The position numbers and the translations under genes were made by a program. From assembly GCA_946479725.1 (NCBI GenBank), contig CAMLHB010000017.1:1-23160 (forward strand): 23,160 bases of DNA. Reading direction: 5' to 3'. The notes under the pieces are model-generated. The model did not search any database and was not told the DNA's origin. It saw only the letters and a list, made by a program, of their open reading frames with translations. The stretch's first letter is position 1, and the number at the start of each line of letters is the position of its first letter. Below are positions 14,096 through 22,491 of the stretch, piece after piece. This DNA comes from an uncultured Actinomycetes bacterium (GTDB lineage: Bacteria > Actinomycetota > Thermoleophilia > Solirubrobacterales > 70-9).

Positions 14096-15235
14096 CTAAG
14101 AAGCTTCCCGGAGCATCTGGGCCTCCGGTAAACGCTTCAGCTTTTTCAACGTGTTGTTCTCGATCTGGCGGATCCGCTCGCGGGTGACGCCGAAGGTGCG
14201 GCCGACTTCCTCCAGGGTCAGCGGCTCGGCGCCGGAGAGGCCGTAGCGAAGTTCGATCACCTGCCGCTCGCGGTCGGGCAGCGCTTCCAGCGCCTTCCTC
14301 ACGCCCTCCTTCTGCAGGTGCTCGCTCGCTTCCTCGAAGGGCTCCAGCACGGCATCGTCAGCGACGAAGTCGCCGAGCTCCGATTCGTCCTCGTCCCCGA
14401 CCGGTTTCTCCAGCGAGACCGGAAGCTGGGCTACACGGAGGATGTCCCGCACGTCGGCGACCGGCCAGCGCAGCTCTTCGGCGATCTCCGCCGGCTCGGG
14501 CTCCCGCCCCAGCTTCTGCACCAGCTGCCGTTCGACGTGGGCGACCCGGTTCAGCTTCTCGACCATGTGGACGGGGATGCGGATCGTGCGCGCCTTGTCG
14601 GCTATCGCCCGCGTCACCGCCTGCCGGATCCACCAGGTCGCGTAGGTGGAGAACTTGTAGCCGCGGCGGTAGTCGAACTTCTCGACCGCGCGGATCAACC
14701 CCAGCGAGCCCTCCTGAATCAGGTCGAGGAAGCTGAGCCCCCGCCCCAGATAGCCTTTGGCGATCGAGACGACGAGCCGCAGGTTGGCCTCGACCATCTG
14801 CCGCTTCGCCAGCATGTCGCCGCGCTCGATCCGTTTCGCCAGTTCGACCTCCTGCTGGGCGGTCAGCAGGTCGACCTTGCCGATCGCCCGCAGGTAGAGC
14901 CGCAGCGAGTCGAGGCTCGGCTCGACGGTGAGGTCGAGCTCTTCTTTTTTCTGCGCTCCGCTGCTCTCGCCGCTGCGCTGGGCTTTGTAGGCGCTGACCC
15001 CGTCCTCGGCGATCACGTCGATCCCGTGCTCGACGAGGTGGGCGTGGAGCTGGGTCACCTGTTCCTTGGTGATCTCCACCTCCTCGAGTGTGGAGGAGAT
15101 CTGCTCGAAGGTGAGGTAGCCGCGCTCACGCCCCAGCGTGATCAGCCCTTGAAGCTCCTCGATCTCCCCGATCGGGCTGGTCTCCTGGTCGCGCTCGATG
15201 ACGTCGGACGCGGTCTCCAACGGTTCGATGCTCAC
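14096..15235 (-). CDS. rpoD: Principal sigma factor (RpoD/SigA, group 1)
   Basis: 379 residues from GTG 15235-15233; the frame is open far upstream but only as a shadow. Residues about 20-75 resemble region 1.1 (helical, '[36 protein letters not shown]'). Region 1.2 starts '[32 protein letters not shown]'. Region 2 is complete: '[57 protein letters not shown]'. Region 3 follows, and the region 4.2 helix-turn-helix '[21 protein letters not shown]' reads the -35 box. The protein directs RNA polymerase to housekeeping promoters. Complete regions and very high conservation indicate the primary sigma factor. A perfect TATAAT lies 60 bp upstream. Divergent from folE2/mptA. Confidence 0.93.
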   Translation of the reverse strand: MSIEPLETASDVIERDQETSPIGEIEELQGLITLGRERGYLTFEQISSTLEEVEITKEQVTQLHAHLVEHGIDVIAEDGVSAYKAQRSGESSGAQKKEELDLTVEPSLDSLRLYLRAIGKVDLLTAQQEVELAKRIERGDMLAKRQMVEANLRLVVSIAKGYLGRGLSFLDLIQEGSLGLIRAVEKFDYRRGYKFSTYATWWIRQAVTRAIADKARTIRIPVHMVEKLNRVAHVERQLVQKLGREPEPAEIAEELRWPVADVRDILRVAQLPVSLEKPVGDEDESELGDFVADDAVLEPFEEASEHLQKEGVRKALEALPDRERQVIELRYGLSGAEPLTLEEVGRTFGVTRERIRQIENNTLKKLKRLPEAQMLREAS

Positions 15236-15295
15236 TCCGCCGCTCTCCCTCTCCCAGATTCGCGGTGGCCGGCCCCAAAGCTCCGACCGCGGCGA

Positions 15296-15301
15296 ATTAT
15301 A
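15296..15301 (-). promoter_or_regulatory. -10 box TATAAT upstream of the sigma factor gene
   Basis: A consensus -10 hexamer on the minus strand, 60 bp before the GTG start, in an AT-richer patch of the intergenic region. A TTGGCA lies 13 bp upstream, too close for a normal -35, so the -35 element is not clear. The position fits the rpoD leader. Confidence 0.5.
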
Positions 15302-15379
15302 GGCGGAAAAAACTTGCCAACGCTCGGCTCGGGTTGTGAAGCATGCCGAGGAGCTCGGTTGCTTACTATTGGTTAGCCG

Positions 15380-16381
15380 ATGGCCAGTCAGTCGACCGCC
15401 ACCCCAGCCGTTCCCGACGTCCAGGGCGCCCTGCCGGCCACCCAGGTCAGCCTCTCGCGGGTCGGCGTCAACGGCGTCGACAAGGTGATCCGCGTCAAGG
15501 CCGACGGGGTCGAGAACCTCTTCTACGCCAACTTCGAGTGCTTCGTCGACCTCAACCCGCAGCAGGCCGGCGTCCACATGTCCCGCTTCGAGGAGATCGT
15601 CGGCGAGGCGATCGACGAGGTCGTCCTCGGCGAGGCCTTCAAAGCCGAGGTTCTGGCCGCCCACGTCGCCGAGAAGGTGCGCGAGCGCCAGGGCGGCGAG
15701 CGGGCCGAGGTCTCGATCACCGCCCGCTACCCGGAGACCGTGAAGACGCCGGAAACCGGCAAGAGCACCCAGGAGATCTACGTCCTCTACGGCACCGCCG
15801 TCGCCTCCGCCCGCGGCACCCGCACCCTGACCGGGATCGAGGCCCAGGGGATGACCGCCTGTCCCTGCGCCCAGGAAGCCGTCGCGGCCCTCGCCCGCGA
15901 GCGCCTCGGCGACGAGGGCTTCGGCAGCGAGGAGATCGAACGCATTCTCGAGCTCGTCCCCGTCGCCACCCACAACCAGCGCGGCATCGGCACCCTGTAT
16001 GTCGGCTGCCCCGAGGGCGGCCCCGCCTGGATCGAGGCGCCGGAGCTGCTGCGGATCGTCGAGAGCAGCATGAGCTCGGAGATCTACGAGCTGATGAAGC
16101 GCACCGACGAGCGCGCCGTGGTCGTCAAGGCCCACGAACAGCCGCGCTTCGTCGAGGACTGCGTCCGCGAGATGGTCCGCCAGGTCGTCGAGGGCTACAC
16201 CGACCTCCCCGAGCAGACCTTCGTAATGGCCCGCCAGGAGAACCTGGAGACGATCCACCGCCACAACGTCGTCGCCGAGCGGTACGGCACCCTCGGCGGC
16301 CTCCGCGCCGAGCTGGAAAGCGGCGAGCACCAGTCGCATCACCTGACGATGCGCGAGTGGCTCGAGGCCCCGGCCTCCTAG
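15380..16381 (+). CDS. GTP cyclohydrolase, FolE2/MptA family
   Basis: 333 residues from ATG 15380. The family (COG1469) converts GTP to dihydroneopterin triphosphate (FolE2, type IB) or the 2',3'-cyclic phosphate (archaeal MptA), the first step in pterin or folate-like cofactor synthesis. Signatures: '[29 protein letters not shown]' with its catalytic Glu and His, '[12 protein letters not shown]' with C161 and C163 as likely metal ligands, and '[16 protein letters not shown]' (H198). The GMTACPCAQ form looks more like MptA as I recall it than the 'CPCS' of typical bacterial FolE2, so I give no symbol. No ribosome binding site is seen; a TACTAT 10 bp before the ATG could give a leaderless transcript. 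Divergent from the sigma gene. Confidence 0.88.
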   Translation: MASQSTATPAVPDVQGALPATQVSLSRVGVNGVDKVIRVKADGVENLFYANFECFVDLNPQQAGVHMSRFEEIVGEAIDEVVLGEAFKAEVLAAHVAEKVRERQGGERAEVSITARYPETVKTPETGKSTQEIYVLYGTAVASARGTRTLTGIEAQGMTACPCAQEAVAALARERLGDEGFGSEEIERILELVPVATHNQRGIGTLYVGCPEGGPAWIEAPELLRIVESSMSSEIYELMKRTDERAVVVKAHEQPRFVEDCVREMVRQVVEGYTDLPEQTFVMARQENLETIHRHNVVAERYGTLGGLRAELESGEHQSHHLTMREWLEAPAS

Positions 16382-16385
16382 CTCG

Positions 16386-16958
16386 CTACGCCGCCGAGTT
16401 CGCTTTCCGCGCCGCCCGCTCGCGCTCGATCGCCTCGATCCGGCGGCGCAGGCCAAAGAAGTAATCGAAGCCGCTGACCACGGTGACCGCGAGGGCGAGG
16501 TAGACGAGGACGTCGACGCCGAGCGGAGCAGGGTTAGTGGCGATCAGGGCGATGATCGCGGCGACCTGGAGGACGGTCTTCAGCTTGCCCATCCAGCTGG
16601 CGGCGATGACGATGCCGCGCTCGGCGGCGATCGTGCGGAGGATCGTCACCGCGACCTCGCGGGCGATGATCACCATCGCCACCCAGGCCTCAAGCCGGCC
16701 GAGCGAGACGAGCGAGAGCAGGGCGCCGATGATCAGCAGCTTGTCGGCGAGCGGGTCCATCAGCTTGCCGAAGGTGGTGACCGAGCCGCGGGAACGGGCG
16801 AAGTAGCCGTCGAGGCCGTCAGTCGCCGCCGCCAGGGCGAAGACCGCGGCGGCGAGGGTGTCGCCATTGGGGGTCTCGCCCAGCAGGGCGACGACCACCA
16901 CCGGCACGGCGAGGATGCGGAGGAGGGTTAAGGCGTTAGGCAGATTGAGCGGAAACAC
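16386..16958 (-). CDS. pgsA: CDP-diacylglycerol--glycerol-3-phosphate 3-phosphatidyltransferase
   Basis: 190 residues from GTG 16958-16956. The CDP-alcohol phosphotransferase motif is intact: D47, D50, G51, A54, R55, G64, D68 and D72 in '[28 protein letters not shown]'. These residues bind Mg2+ and the CDP group. '[19 protein letters not shown]' at the N-terminus is typical of PgsA. Six or so membrane segments follow. It makes phosphatidylglycerol phosphate in the cytoplasmic membrane. The start overlaps the end of the MMPL transporter by 23 bp, so it is the last gene of a three-gene operon. Some actinobacterial paralogues make phosphatidylinositol or cardiolipin; the N-terminal pattern favours PgsA. 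Confidence 0.88.
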   Translation of the reverse strand: MFPLNLPNALTLLRILAVPVVVVALLGETPNGDTLAAAVFALAAATDGLDGYFARSRGSVTTFGKLMDPLADKLLIIGALLSLVSLGRLEAWVAMVIIAREVAVTILRTIAAERGIVIAASWMGKLKTVLQVAAIIALIATNPAPLGVDVLVYLALAVTVVSGFDYFFGLRRRIEAIERERAARKANSAA

Positions 16959-19134
16959 TCTCCGCGTCCTTCTTCGCGAAGTACTCCTCGCCCTCGATGC
17001 TGACCTTCGGCAGGATCCGGTCCATCCAGCCCGGCAGCCACCAGGCGCGCTTGCCGAGCAGGACCATCACCGCCGGCACCAGCAGGCAGCGGACCAGGGT
17101 CGAGTCGATCGCGATCGCCACCGCGAGGCCGACGCCGAACTCCTTCACCACCGGGTTGCCGCTGAGGACGAAGCTGGTGAAGACGCAGACCATGATCGCG
17201 GCCGCCGAGGTGATCACCCGGCCGGTGTTGGCCAGGCCTTCGACCACCGCCCGGCGCTCGTCGCCGTACTCCTCGAAGTGCTCGCGCATCTGCGTCAGCA
17301 GGAACACCTCGTAGTCCATCGAGAGGCCGACGAGGATCGCGAACATCAGCAGCGGCACGAAGCTGACGATCGGGATCGCGTGGTCGAGGCCGATCAGCGA
17401 GACCCCCCAGCCGAGCTGGAAGACCGCGGTGACGACGCCGTAGGCGGCGGCAACCGAGAGCAGGTTCATCGCCGCCGCCTTGACCGGGACCAGCAGCGAA
17501 CGGAAGGCGACGAGGAGGACGATGAAGCTGAGTGCGACGACGATCGCGATCATCAGCGGCAGCTTGTCGCTGATCTGTGTCGCCAGGTCGATGTAGCCGG
17601 CGGTCTGACCGCCGACATAGGAGCTCGCCTTCGTCCCCTGCAGCGCCTGCGGGATCTCTTCTGCGCGCAGGTCTTCGACCAGGCTGACGGTCTCGTCCGC
17701 CCATGGCTCCGATTTCGAGATCACCGTGAAGACCGCGGCGGTGCCCGCCTTGTCGAGCGTCGGTTCGGTGACGGCGGCGACGTCGGGGGCGCCGCCGACG
17801 GCTTTCTCCAGCTTCGGCAGCACCTGCTTGGCTTCTGCGGGCGAGGTGAATTCGGAGGCGATCAGGAGCGGTCCGTTGACGCCCGGGCCGAAGCCCTTGT
17901 TGAGCGCGTCGTAGGCCTGGCGCGAGGTCGTTTCCTTCGGCAGGGCGCTGATGTCGTTCTGGCCCAACTGGAGCTGGAAGATCGGCAGCGCCAGGACGAC
18001 CAGGATCGCCAGCGCCGCCACCGTCGCGGTCCAGGGCCGCTGGCTGACCCACTCCGCCCAGCGCCGCCAGCCGTGCGGCTCCTTGTCATCGGGGTGGGTT
18101 TTTCCGAGCTTGACCCGCAGCGAGTTGATGTGCGGGCCGAGGGCGCCGAGCATCGCCGGCAGGAGCGTGGTCGCGGCGCTGACCGCGACCACCACCGCGA
18201 TCGCGGCGGTGAAGCCGAGGGTCGAGACCAGCGGGATCCCGGCGAAGGCGAGCGAGCAGAGCGCGATCACCACCGTGAACCCGGCGAAGACGACGGCGCC
18301 GCCGGCGGTCGCGGTCGCCCGCGCGATCGACTCGCGCAGCTCCATCCCGTCGGCCAGCTGCAGTTTGTGGCGGGTGACGATGAAGAGGGCGTAGTCGATG
18401 CCGACGCCGAGGCCGATCATCGTCGCCAGGGTCGAGGCCACCCCCGGCACCTCGAGCACGTGCTCGAGCAGGCGGATGATCGAGAGCGCGCAGGCGAGGC
18501 CGATCACCGCCGAGACGATCGGCAGCATCATCGCCGTCGCCGTGCCGAAGGCGAAGAGGAGGATGATCACCGCCGCCGCCAGGCCGATCGCCTCGCTGGT
18601 CTCGGTCGCCGGCTTCGAGAGCTGCTGGCCGACGTAGCTGCCGATCGCCGTCTCCAGCCCCGCCCGCTTCGCCGGCGCGGCGGCGTCGAGGATCCGTTCG
18701 GCTTCTTCTTCGTCGATTTCGCCCGGACCGATCCCGAGCACCACCGGGAAGTAGCCGATCGACTTGTCCTTGCTGAGGAAGGCCGCGCCCTGGGGGCTGA
18801 GCGGGCTGACCGCGGAGTTGACGTCGGGCAGCGCGTTCAGCTTCTTCTCGGTTTCCGCCACCGCCGCCGCGTACTGGGGCTGGGTCAGCTGCTTGCCGCG
18901 CGGGGCTTCCAGGACCAGCGGGTTGCTGCCGTAGGCCTGTTCGGGCAGGTTGTCTTCGAGCAGTTCGGTCGCCGCCGTCGAGTCGGTGCCGGGCAGGGTG
19001 AGGTTTTCGCTGGTCTTGCTGCCGGCGGAGTGGCCGATCGCGAGCAGGGCGATCGCCAGCACGATCCAGACCCCGATCACCGGGTAGTGGTGGCGCGAGC
19101 AGAAGCGGCCGAGGGCGTAGAGGGGAGCGGTCAT
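16936..19134 (-). CDS. MMPL/RND-family membrane transporter
   Basis: 732 residues, the normal size for a bacterial MMPL protein. Two repeats each consist of one membrane helix, a large extracytoplasmic loop and five further helices. The loops are about residues 35-185 and 395-540. The proton-relay motifs are present: 'IGLGVGIDYALFIVTR' in the first half and 'VGLSMDYEVFLLTQMREH' in the second. Mycobacterial MmpL proteins export lipids or siderophores by proton antiport; others are drug exporters. The substrate here is unknown, though linkage to pgsA would fit a lipid. The ATG overlaps the stop of the ferritin-like lipoprotein by 4 bp. Confidence 0.9.
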   Translation of the reverse strand: MTAPLYALGRFCSRHHYPVIGVWIVLAIALLAIGHSAGSKTSENLTLPGTDSTAATELLEDNLPEQAYGSNPLVLEAPRGKQLTQPQYAAAVAETEKKLNALPDVNSAVSPLSPQGAAFLSKDKSIGYFPVVLGIGPGEIDEEEAERILDAAAPAKRAGLETAIGSYVGQQLSKPATETSEAIGLAAAVIILLFAFGTATAMMLPIVSAVIGLACALSIIRLLEHVLEVPGVASTLATMIGLGVGIDYALFIVTRHKLQLADGMELRESIARATATAGGAVVFAGFTVVIALCSLAFAGIPLVSTLGFTAAIAVVVAVSAATTLLPAMLGALGPHINSLRVKLGKTHPDDKEPHGWRRWAEWVSQRPWTATVAALAILVVLALPIFQLQLGQNDISALPKETTSRQAYDALNKGFGPGVNGPLLIASEFTSPAEAKQVLPKLEKAVGGAPDVAAVTEPTLDKAGTAAVFTVISKSEPWADETVSLVEDLRAEEIPQALQGTKASSYVGGQTAGYIDLATQISDKLPLMIAIVVALSFIVLLVAFRSLLVPVKAAAMNLLSVAAAYGVVTAVFQLGWGVSLIGLDHAIPIVSFVPLLMFAILVGLSMDYEVFLLTQMREHFEEYGDERRAVVEGLANTGRVITSAAAIMVCVFTSFVLSGNPVVKEFGVGLAVAIAIDSTLVRCLLVPAVMVLLGKRAWWLPGWMDRILPKVSIEGEEYFAKKDAESVSAQSA

Positions 19135-19715
19135 GGCTTCATCATCTCCTCTGGAGCGGCCGTTTCCCCGGTCTCGAAGGCATTGGGCACCAATTCCGCC
19201 CGGTCCGCGCCGAGCGCGCGGCGGATCAGGACCAGCCGCTGCGCCTGGTTGGCGGCCATCGCCGCGACCAGCGGCCGCGGCCAGGCGATCGTCAGCCTGG
19301 CGACGGCGCTGAGCTCGAGGTCGATCGTCGCGCTTTCCAGTTCGTAGAGGAAGTGCCAGGCGTCGGCGGCGCCCTTCAGCTCTCCCGCGTCGACCGTTTC
19401 GGCCGGCGGGTCGGCTTCGCCTTCGAGGCTGCGAATCGTCTTCGTCGTCGCGTCGACGTGTTCCTGTTCCTGGCCGCGGAAGCGGCGGGCGGTCGCCAGA
19501 TCGGCACCGCGCAGCAGCGGCAGCGCTTCCCCGTAGGCGTCGACCGCGGCGAGCTGCCGCGCGAGGACTTCGTTCCAGACCGCCAGATCGCCCTTGCGGT
19601 CGGTGGCCGAGCCGCCGCCTCCGCAGGCGCTCAGCCCAGCGGCCAAGGCGAGAGCCGCGCCGAGGGCGAGGGCGCGGCGCACGCGGCGGCCGCGCATGAT
19701 TCGGTTGGTGACCAT
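19131..19715 (-). CDS. Ferritin-like-fold lipoprotein
   Basis: 194 residues from ATG 19715-19713; ATG 19697 (6 residues shorter) is also possible. Residues 8-31 are a lipoprotein signal with lipobox LSAC (C31) followed by GGGGS. The mature part is a four-helix bundle: 'VWNEVLARQLAAVDAYGEALPLL', 'ARRFRGQEQEHVDATTKTIRSL', 'ADAWHFLYELESATIDLELSAVARLT', 'PLVAAMAANQAQRLVLIRRAL'. The 'EQEH' and 'YELE' patterns resemble the ferritin-like (DUF4439-type) secreted family, but a full di-iron ligand set is not certain. It heads the operon with the MMPL transporter and pgsA. Its start is only 18 bp from the divergent glycosylase start. Confidence 0.72.
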   Translation of the reverse strand: MVTNRIMRGRRVRRALALGAALALAAGLSACGGGGSATDRKGDLAVWNEVLARQLAAVDAYGEALPLLRGADLATARRFRGQEQEHVDATTKTIRSLEGEADPPAETVDAGELKGAADAWHFLYELESATIDLELSAVARLTIAWPRPLVAAMAANQAQRLVLIRRALGADRAELVPNAFETGETAAPEEMMKP

Positions 19716-19733
19716 GACGGGAAGGCGAAGCCT

Positions 19734-20426
19734 ATGAGCTCGGAGCGGGCCGAGGGGCTGGCGGCGCTGGCCGCGGAGGTCCACAGCTGCCGGCTCTGCC
19801 CGCGGCTGGTCGAGTGGCGCGAGGACCAGGCGGCAAACCCGCCGCGCCGCTACCGCGGTCAGGAGTACTGGGCGCGCCCTGTTTCCGGCTTCGGCGACCC
19901 CGACGCCCGCCTGGGGATCGTCGGCCTGGCGCCGGCTGCCCACGGCGCCAACCGCACCGGGCGGATGTTCACCGGCGACCGCTCCGGCGACTGGCTCTAC
20001 GCCTCCCTGCACCGGACCGGCTTCGCCAACCAGCCGACCTCCGAGTGGCGCGACGACGGCCTCGAGCTGCGCGACGCCTACATCACCGCCACCGTCCGCT
20101 GCGCGCCGCCGGCCAACCAGCCGACGCCGCAGGAGCGCGACACCTGCCTCCCCTACCTGCGGCGGGAGCTGGAGCTGCTGGAGCGCTGCCAGGTCCTCGT
20201 CGCCCTCGGCTCCTTCGGCTGGGATGGGTTCCTCCGGGCGGCCCGGGCGCTCGGCGAGGAGGTGCCGCGGCCGCGGCCGAAGTTCGGAAACGCCGCGGAG
20301 GCCGAGGTCGGCCGCTGGCGGCTGCTCGGCTGCTACCACCCCAGCCAGCAGAACACCTTCACCGGCAAGCTGACCGTGCCGATGACCGACGCGATCTTCG
20401 AAAGAGCCCGCTCCCTCCTGAACTAG
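19734..20426 (+). CDS. Uracil-DNA glycosylase, family 5 (UDGb)-like, [4Fe-4S]
   Basis: 230 residues from ATG 19734. Four cysteines, C19 and C22 (HSCRLC), C123 (VRCAPP) and C138 (DTCLPYL), are placed as in iron-sulfur uracil-DNA glycosylases. Motif 1 'GLAPAAHGANRTGRMFTGD' (64-82) has Ala where most UDGs have a catalytic acid, the hallmark of family 5 (UDGb). Motif 2 is 'CYHPSQQNTFTGKLT' (200-214). Family 5 enzymes remove uracil, hypoxanthine and other deaminated or oxidised bases from double-stranded DNA, starting base excision repair. High-GC bacteria benefit because cytosine deamination is frequent. The ThiF-like gene follows 68 bp later on the same strand. Confidence 0.88.
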   Translation: MSSERAEGLAALAAEVHSCRLCPRLVEWREDQAANPPRRYRGQEYWARPVSGFGDPDARLGIVGLAPAAHGANRTGRMFTGDRSGDWLYASLHRTGFANQPTSEWRDDGLELRDAYITATVRCAPPANQPTPQERDTCLPYLRRELELLERCQVLVALGSFGWDGFLRAARALGEEVPRPRPKFGNAAEAEVGRWRLLGCYHPSQQNTFTGKLTVPMTDAIFERARSLLN

Positions 20427-20494
20427 ACCTGGAAACCCTCCCGACTGCTCGGGCGGTCTCTAAGGGGCTACTGAGCTACTTAGGGGGAGGGGAA

Positions 20495-21601
20495 TTGCGC
20501 AGGCCACGGATCAAGCGAACCACGGAGGAGATCGAGACCCCGGACGGGGACGTCTACCTTCTGCGCCCGAGCGCCGAGAACGACATCCGCATCGAGCAGC
20601 CGGACGCCGAGGAACGGCGACTGCTCGCTGCCGTCGACGGCGAGCGGACGCTCGAGCAGCTGCGGGAGGAGTTCGGCGCCAAGGAGGTCGACGACCTGAT
20701 GGCGCAGCTGCAGGAGCTGGAGGTGGTCGAGGACGCCGCCGACGACGAGCTGGTACCGGCCGCCGAGCTGGAACGGTTCGACCGCCAGCTGCGCTATTTC
20801 AGCGACGTCGGGACGGCGGCGATCACCCCCTCGGAATGCCAGGAGCGCCTGCGCGAGGCGAGGGTGGCGGTGCTGGGGGTGGGCGGACTCGGCGGCTGGT
20901 CGGCCTGGGCGCTCGCCTGCACCGGGGTCGGCGAGATGTGGCTGATCGACGGCGACCGGGTCGAGGTCAGCAACCTCAACCGCCAGATCCTCTACACCGA
21001 GGCCGACGTCGGCCTGCTCAAGGTCGAGTGCGCGGCGGCGCGGCTGCGGGCCTTCAACTCGGCGATGAAGATCACCACCGCCGCGCGCCGGCTGGAGAGC
21101 GAGAAGGACATCGCCGAGTTCATCGCCGGCGCCGACGTCGTCATCGACGCCGCCGACTGGCCGGCCCACGAGATCGAGCGCTGGTGCAATTCCGCCTGCT
21201 TCGCCGCCGGCATCCCGTACATCACGATGAGCCACTTCCCGCCGATCGCCAGGGTTGGGCCGCTCTACGTGCCCGGCAAGACCGGCTGCTTCGTCTGCCA
21301 GGAGATCGGCTACCGGCGCGAGTACCCGCTGTTCGACGTCGCGGTCGAGCAGCGGCGGGCGAAACCGAGCCCGGCGGCGACGCTCGGCCCGGCCTGCGGG
21401 CTGATCGGCGGCTCGGTCGCGATGGAGGTCCTGCACCTGCTGACCGGGCTCAGCCGGCCGGCGAGCCAGGGCGTCGCCCACATCTACGACCTGCGGACGA
21501 TGGAGGTCAAACGCGAGCCGGTGAAGCCGGAGGCCGAGTGCCCGATCTGCGGCGGCATGCCGCACGAGGAGGGGCCGCCCGCCGATAGTGACGGCAGATA
21601 G
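20495..21601 (+). CDS. ThiF/MccB-like E1 adenylating enzyme with N-terminal PqqD/RRE-like region
   Basis: 368 residues from TTG 20495, chosen because it follows AGGGGGAGGGG and no ATG or GTG is available in frame before the conserved region. Residues 1-90 ('IETPDGDVYLLRPSAENDIRIEQPDAEERRLLAAVDGERTLEQLREEFG...') look like the winged-helix PqqD/RiPP-recognition fold: three strands, then helices with the 'DGERTLEQL' turn. Residues 95-345 are an E1-type domain: 'ERFDRQLRYFSD', ATP-binding GVGGLGG (128-134), D152/D154 and 'NLNRQ' (160-164), K176, and 'VIDAADWP' (D218, D221). Zinc cysteines are C265, C268, C349 and C352. It should adenylate a peptide or protein C-terminus, as MccB or MoeB does. No precursor peptide, YcaO or ThiS-like partner is visible nearby. 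A small lipoprotein gene follows 10 bp later. Confidence 0.82.
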   Translation: MRRPRIKRTTEEIETPDGDVYLLRPSAENDIRIEQPDAEERRLLAAVDGERTLEQLREEFGAKEVDDLMAQLQELEVVEDAADDELVPAAELERFDRQLRYFSDVGTAAITPSECQERLREARVAVLGVGGLGGWSAWALACTGVGEMWLIDGDRVEVSNLNRQILYTEADVGLLKVECAAARLRAFNSAMKITTAARRLESEKDIAEFIAGADVVIDAADWPAHEIERWCNSACFAAGIPYITMSHFPPIARVGPLYVPGKTGCFVCQEIGYRREYPLFDVAVEQRRAKPSPAATLGPACGLIGGSVAMEVLHLLTGLSRPASQGVAHIYDLRTMEVKREPVKPEAECPICGGMPHEEGPPADSDGR

Positions 21602-21611
21602 CTTTCCGGAT

Positions 21612-21896
21612 ATGCGGATCGGCGCCCAACTCGCGCTCCTCGTCGCCCTGGCGCTGCTGCTGGGCGGCTGCGGCAGCTCGGACGGGGTCACCGGGTCGGC
21701 CACGGCAACCCAGGGCGACGACCAGGTGATGCAGGCGAAATGGGAACACAGCTCGGATTGCCGACGCCCCGACGGCGCCTCCCGCTGGGGCTGCTCGATC
21801 GGCGCCTACCGCTGCCAGGCGGTGGTCGTCGACCGCGGCTGGTCAGTCTCCTGCTCGCGACCCGGCGAATCGGTCGCCTTCCTCGTCCGCCCCTGA
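21612..21896 (+). CDS. Small four-cysteine lipoprotein
   Basis: 94 residues from ATG 21612; an in-frame GTG at 21588 would extend it over the end of the ThiF-like gene and weaken the signal. Residues 1-20 are a lipoprotein signal with lipobox LGGC (C20). The mature domain has about 74 residues with C50, C61, C68 and C81 ('HSSDCRRPDG', 'RWGCSIGAYRC', 'WSVSCSRPGE'), enough for two disulfides. No known family is recognised. It lies 10 bp after the ThiF-like gene and could be co-transcribed with it. Nothing shows that it is a substrate of that enzyme. Confidence 0.7.
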   Translation: MRIGAQLALLVALALLLGGCGSSDGVTGSATATQGDDQVMQAKWEHSSDCRRPDGASRWGCSIGAYRCQAVVVDRGWSVSCSRPGESVAFLVRP

Positions 21897-21928
21897 GCGA
21901 CCCCCGGAACCGAGACCCGCTCCCTCTC

Positions 21929-21934
21929 TACAAT
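21929..21934 (+). promoter_or_regulatory. -10 box TACAAT for tRNA-Thr(CGU)
   Basis: TACAAT ends 10 bp before the first base of the tRNA, in the 48-bp gap after the lipoprotein gene. No convincing -35 hexamer is seen at the expected distance. Confidence 0.4.
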
Positions 21935-21944
21935 CCCCGAACCC

Positions 21945-22017
21945 GCCGGCGTAGCTCAGTTGGTAGAGCACTTCATTCGTAATGAAGGGGTCCCCGGTTC
22001 AAGTCCGGGCGTCGGCT
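21945..22017 (+). tRNA. tRNA-Thr (anticodon CGU)
   Basis: 73 nt. The acceptor GCCGGCG (21945-21951) pairs with CGTCGGC (22010-22016), with one G-U pair. The D-arm has AGCTCAGTTGGTAGAGC. The anticodon stem CTTCA/TGAAG encloses TTCGTAA, anticodon CGT. The T-arm is CCCGG-TTCAAGT-CCGGG. The discriminator is U and CCA is not encoded. The stop codon of the minus-strand nucleotidyltransferase begins at the very next base. Confidence 0.95.
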
Positions 22018-22491
22018 CTACTCGGTGATCTCTGGAAGATCCCCGTGGGCGGCCCGCAGATCGGCCAGATCCGCCAGATCCCGATCCCGGCCCACCGCCT
22101 GCTTCATCGTCACCAGATCGGCGAGTGAGCAGATCGGGGCTTCGATTCCGTCCACCTTCTTCGTTTCGGCGCGCTGCAACAGATCGTAGAAGGGAATACC
22201 CGCGACGGCCTCCGACACTAGGTCGAGGTCGCCGAAGGGGGTCCGTAGATGGATGCTGCGATTGGACTCCAGGCTCCCCTCCGGCAGAGGAGACCCGTCG
22301 GGCCGGGTGGCCCCCCACCCCTGGACGAGACTTTGAATGGACGCGACGTTGGCCGGATCGGGGTCGAAGACGGCATCGATGTCCCGCGTCGCACGCACTA
22401 CACCGTGGCGAATCAACGCGATTCCGCCGATAAGGACATAGCGCACTCCCGCCTCGTTGAGGTCTCGGAGAATTCGGCCGAAGCCGATCAC
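22018..22491 (-). CDS. Nucleotidyltransferase, AbiEii/DUF6036-like (probable toxin)
   Basis: 157 residues from ATG 22491. It has the minimal nucleotidyltransferase signature: 'VRYVLIGGIALIRHGVVRATRDIDAVFD', with the GG turn, D37 and D39. A third acidic pair (D88/D90 in GDLDLV) and the C-terminal 'SLADLVTMKQAVGRDRDLADLADL' (K130) are typical of AbiEii/MNT-like enzymes. Such toxins attach nucleotides to tRNA or other targets. The start overlaps the upstream small gene by 4 bp (ATGA), as in toxin-antitoxin operons. The stop codon abuts the 3' end of tRNA-Thr(CGU). Confidence 0.8.
   Translation of the reverse strand: MIGFGRILRDLNEAGVRYVLIGGIALIRHGVVRATRDIDAVFDPDPANVASIQSLVQGWGATRPDGSPLPEGSLESNRSIHLRTPFGDLDLVSEAVAGIPFYDLLQRAETKKVDGIEAPICSLADLVTMKQAVGRDRDLADLADLRAAHGDLPEITE

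Noticed and set aside
15236..16456. Extension of the sigma factor frame by about 400 codons
   Set aside because: The extension is antisense to the GTP cyclohydrolase and has shadow-like composition; the true start is the GTG at 15235, at the beginning of sigma homology.
16858..19347. An 829-codon open frame on the plus strand
   Set aside because: It is the mirror of the MMPL transporter; its translation is almost only Arg, Asp, Glu, Gly and His with no domain, typical of antisense frames in GC-rich DNA.
20427..20494. A short RiPP precursor peptide before the ThiF-like gene
   Set aside because: The gap has no ATG, GTG or TTG that opens a peptide frame before the TTG of the enzyme itself, and the small CCCGA/TCGGG hairpin there lacks a U-tract.
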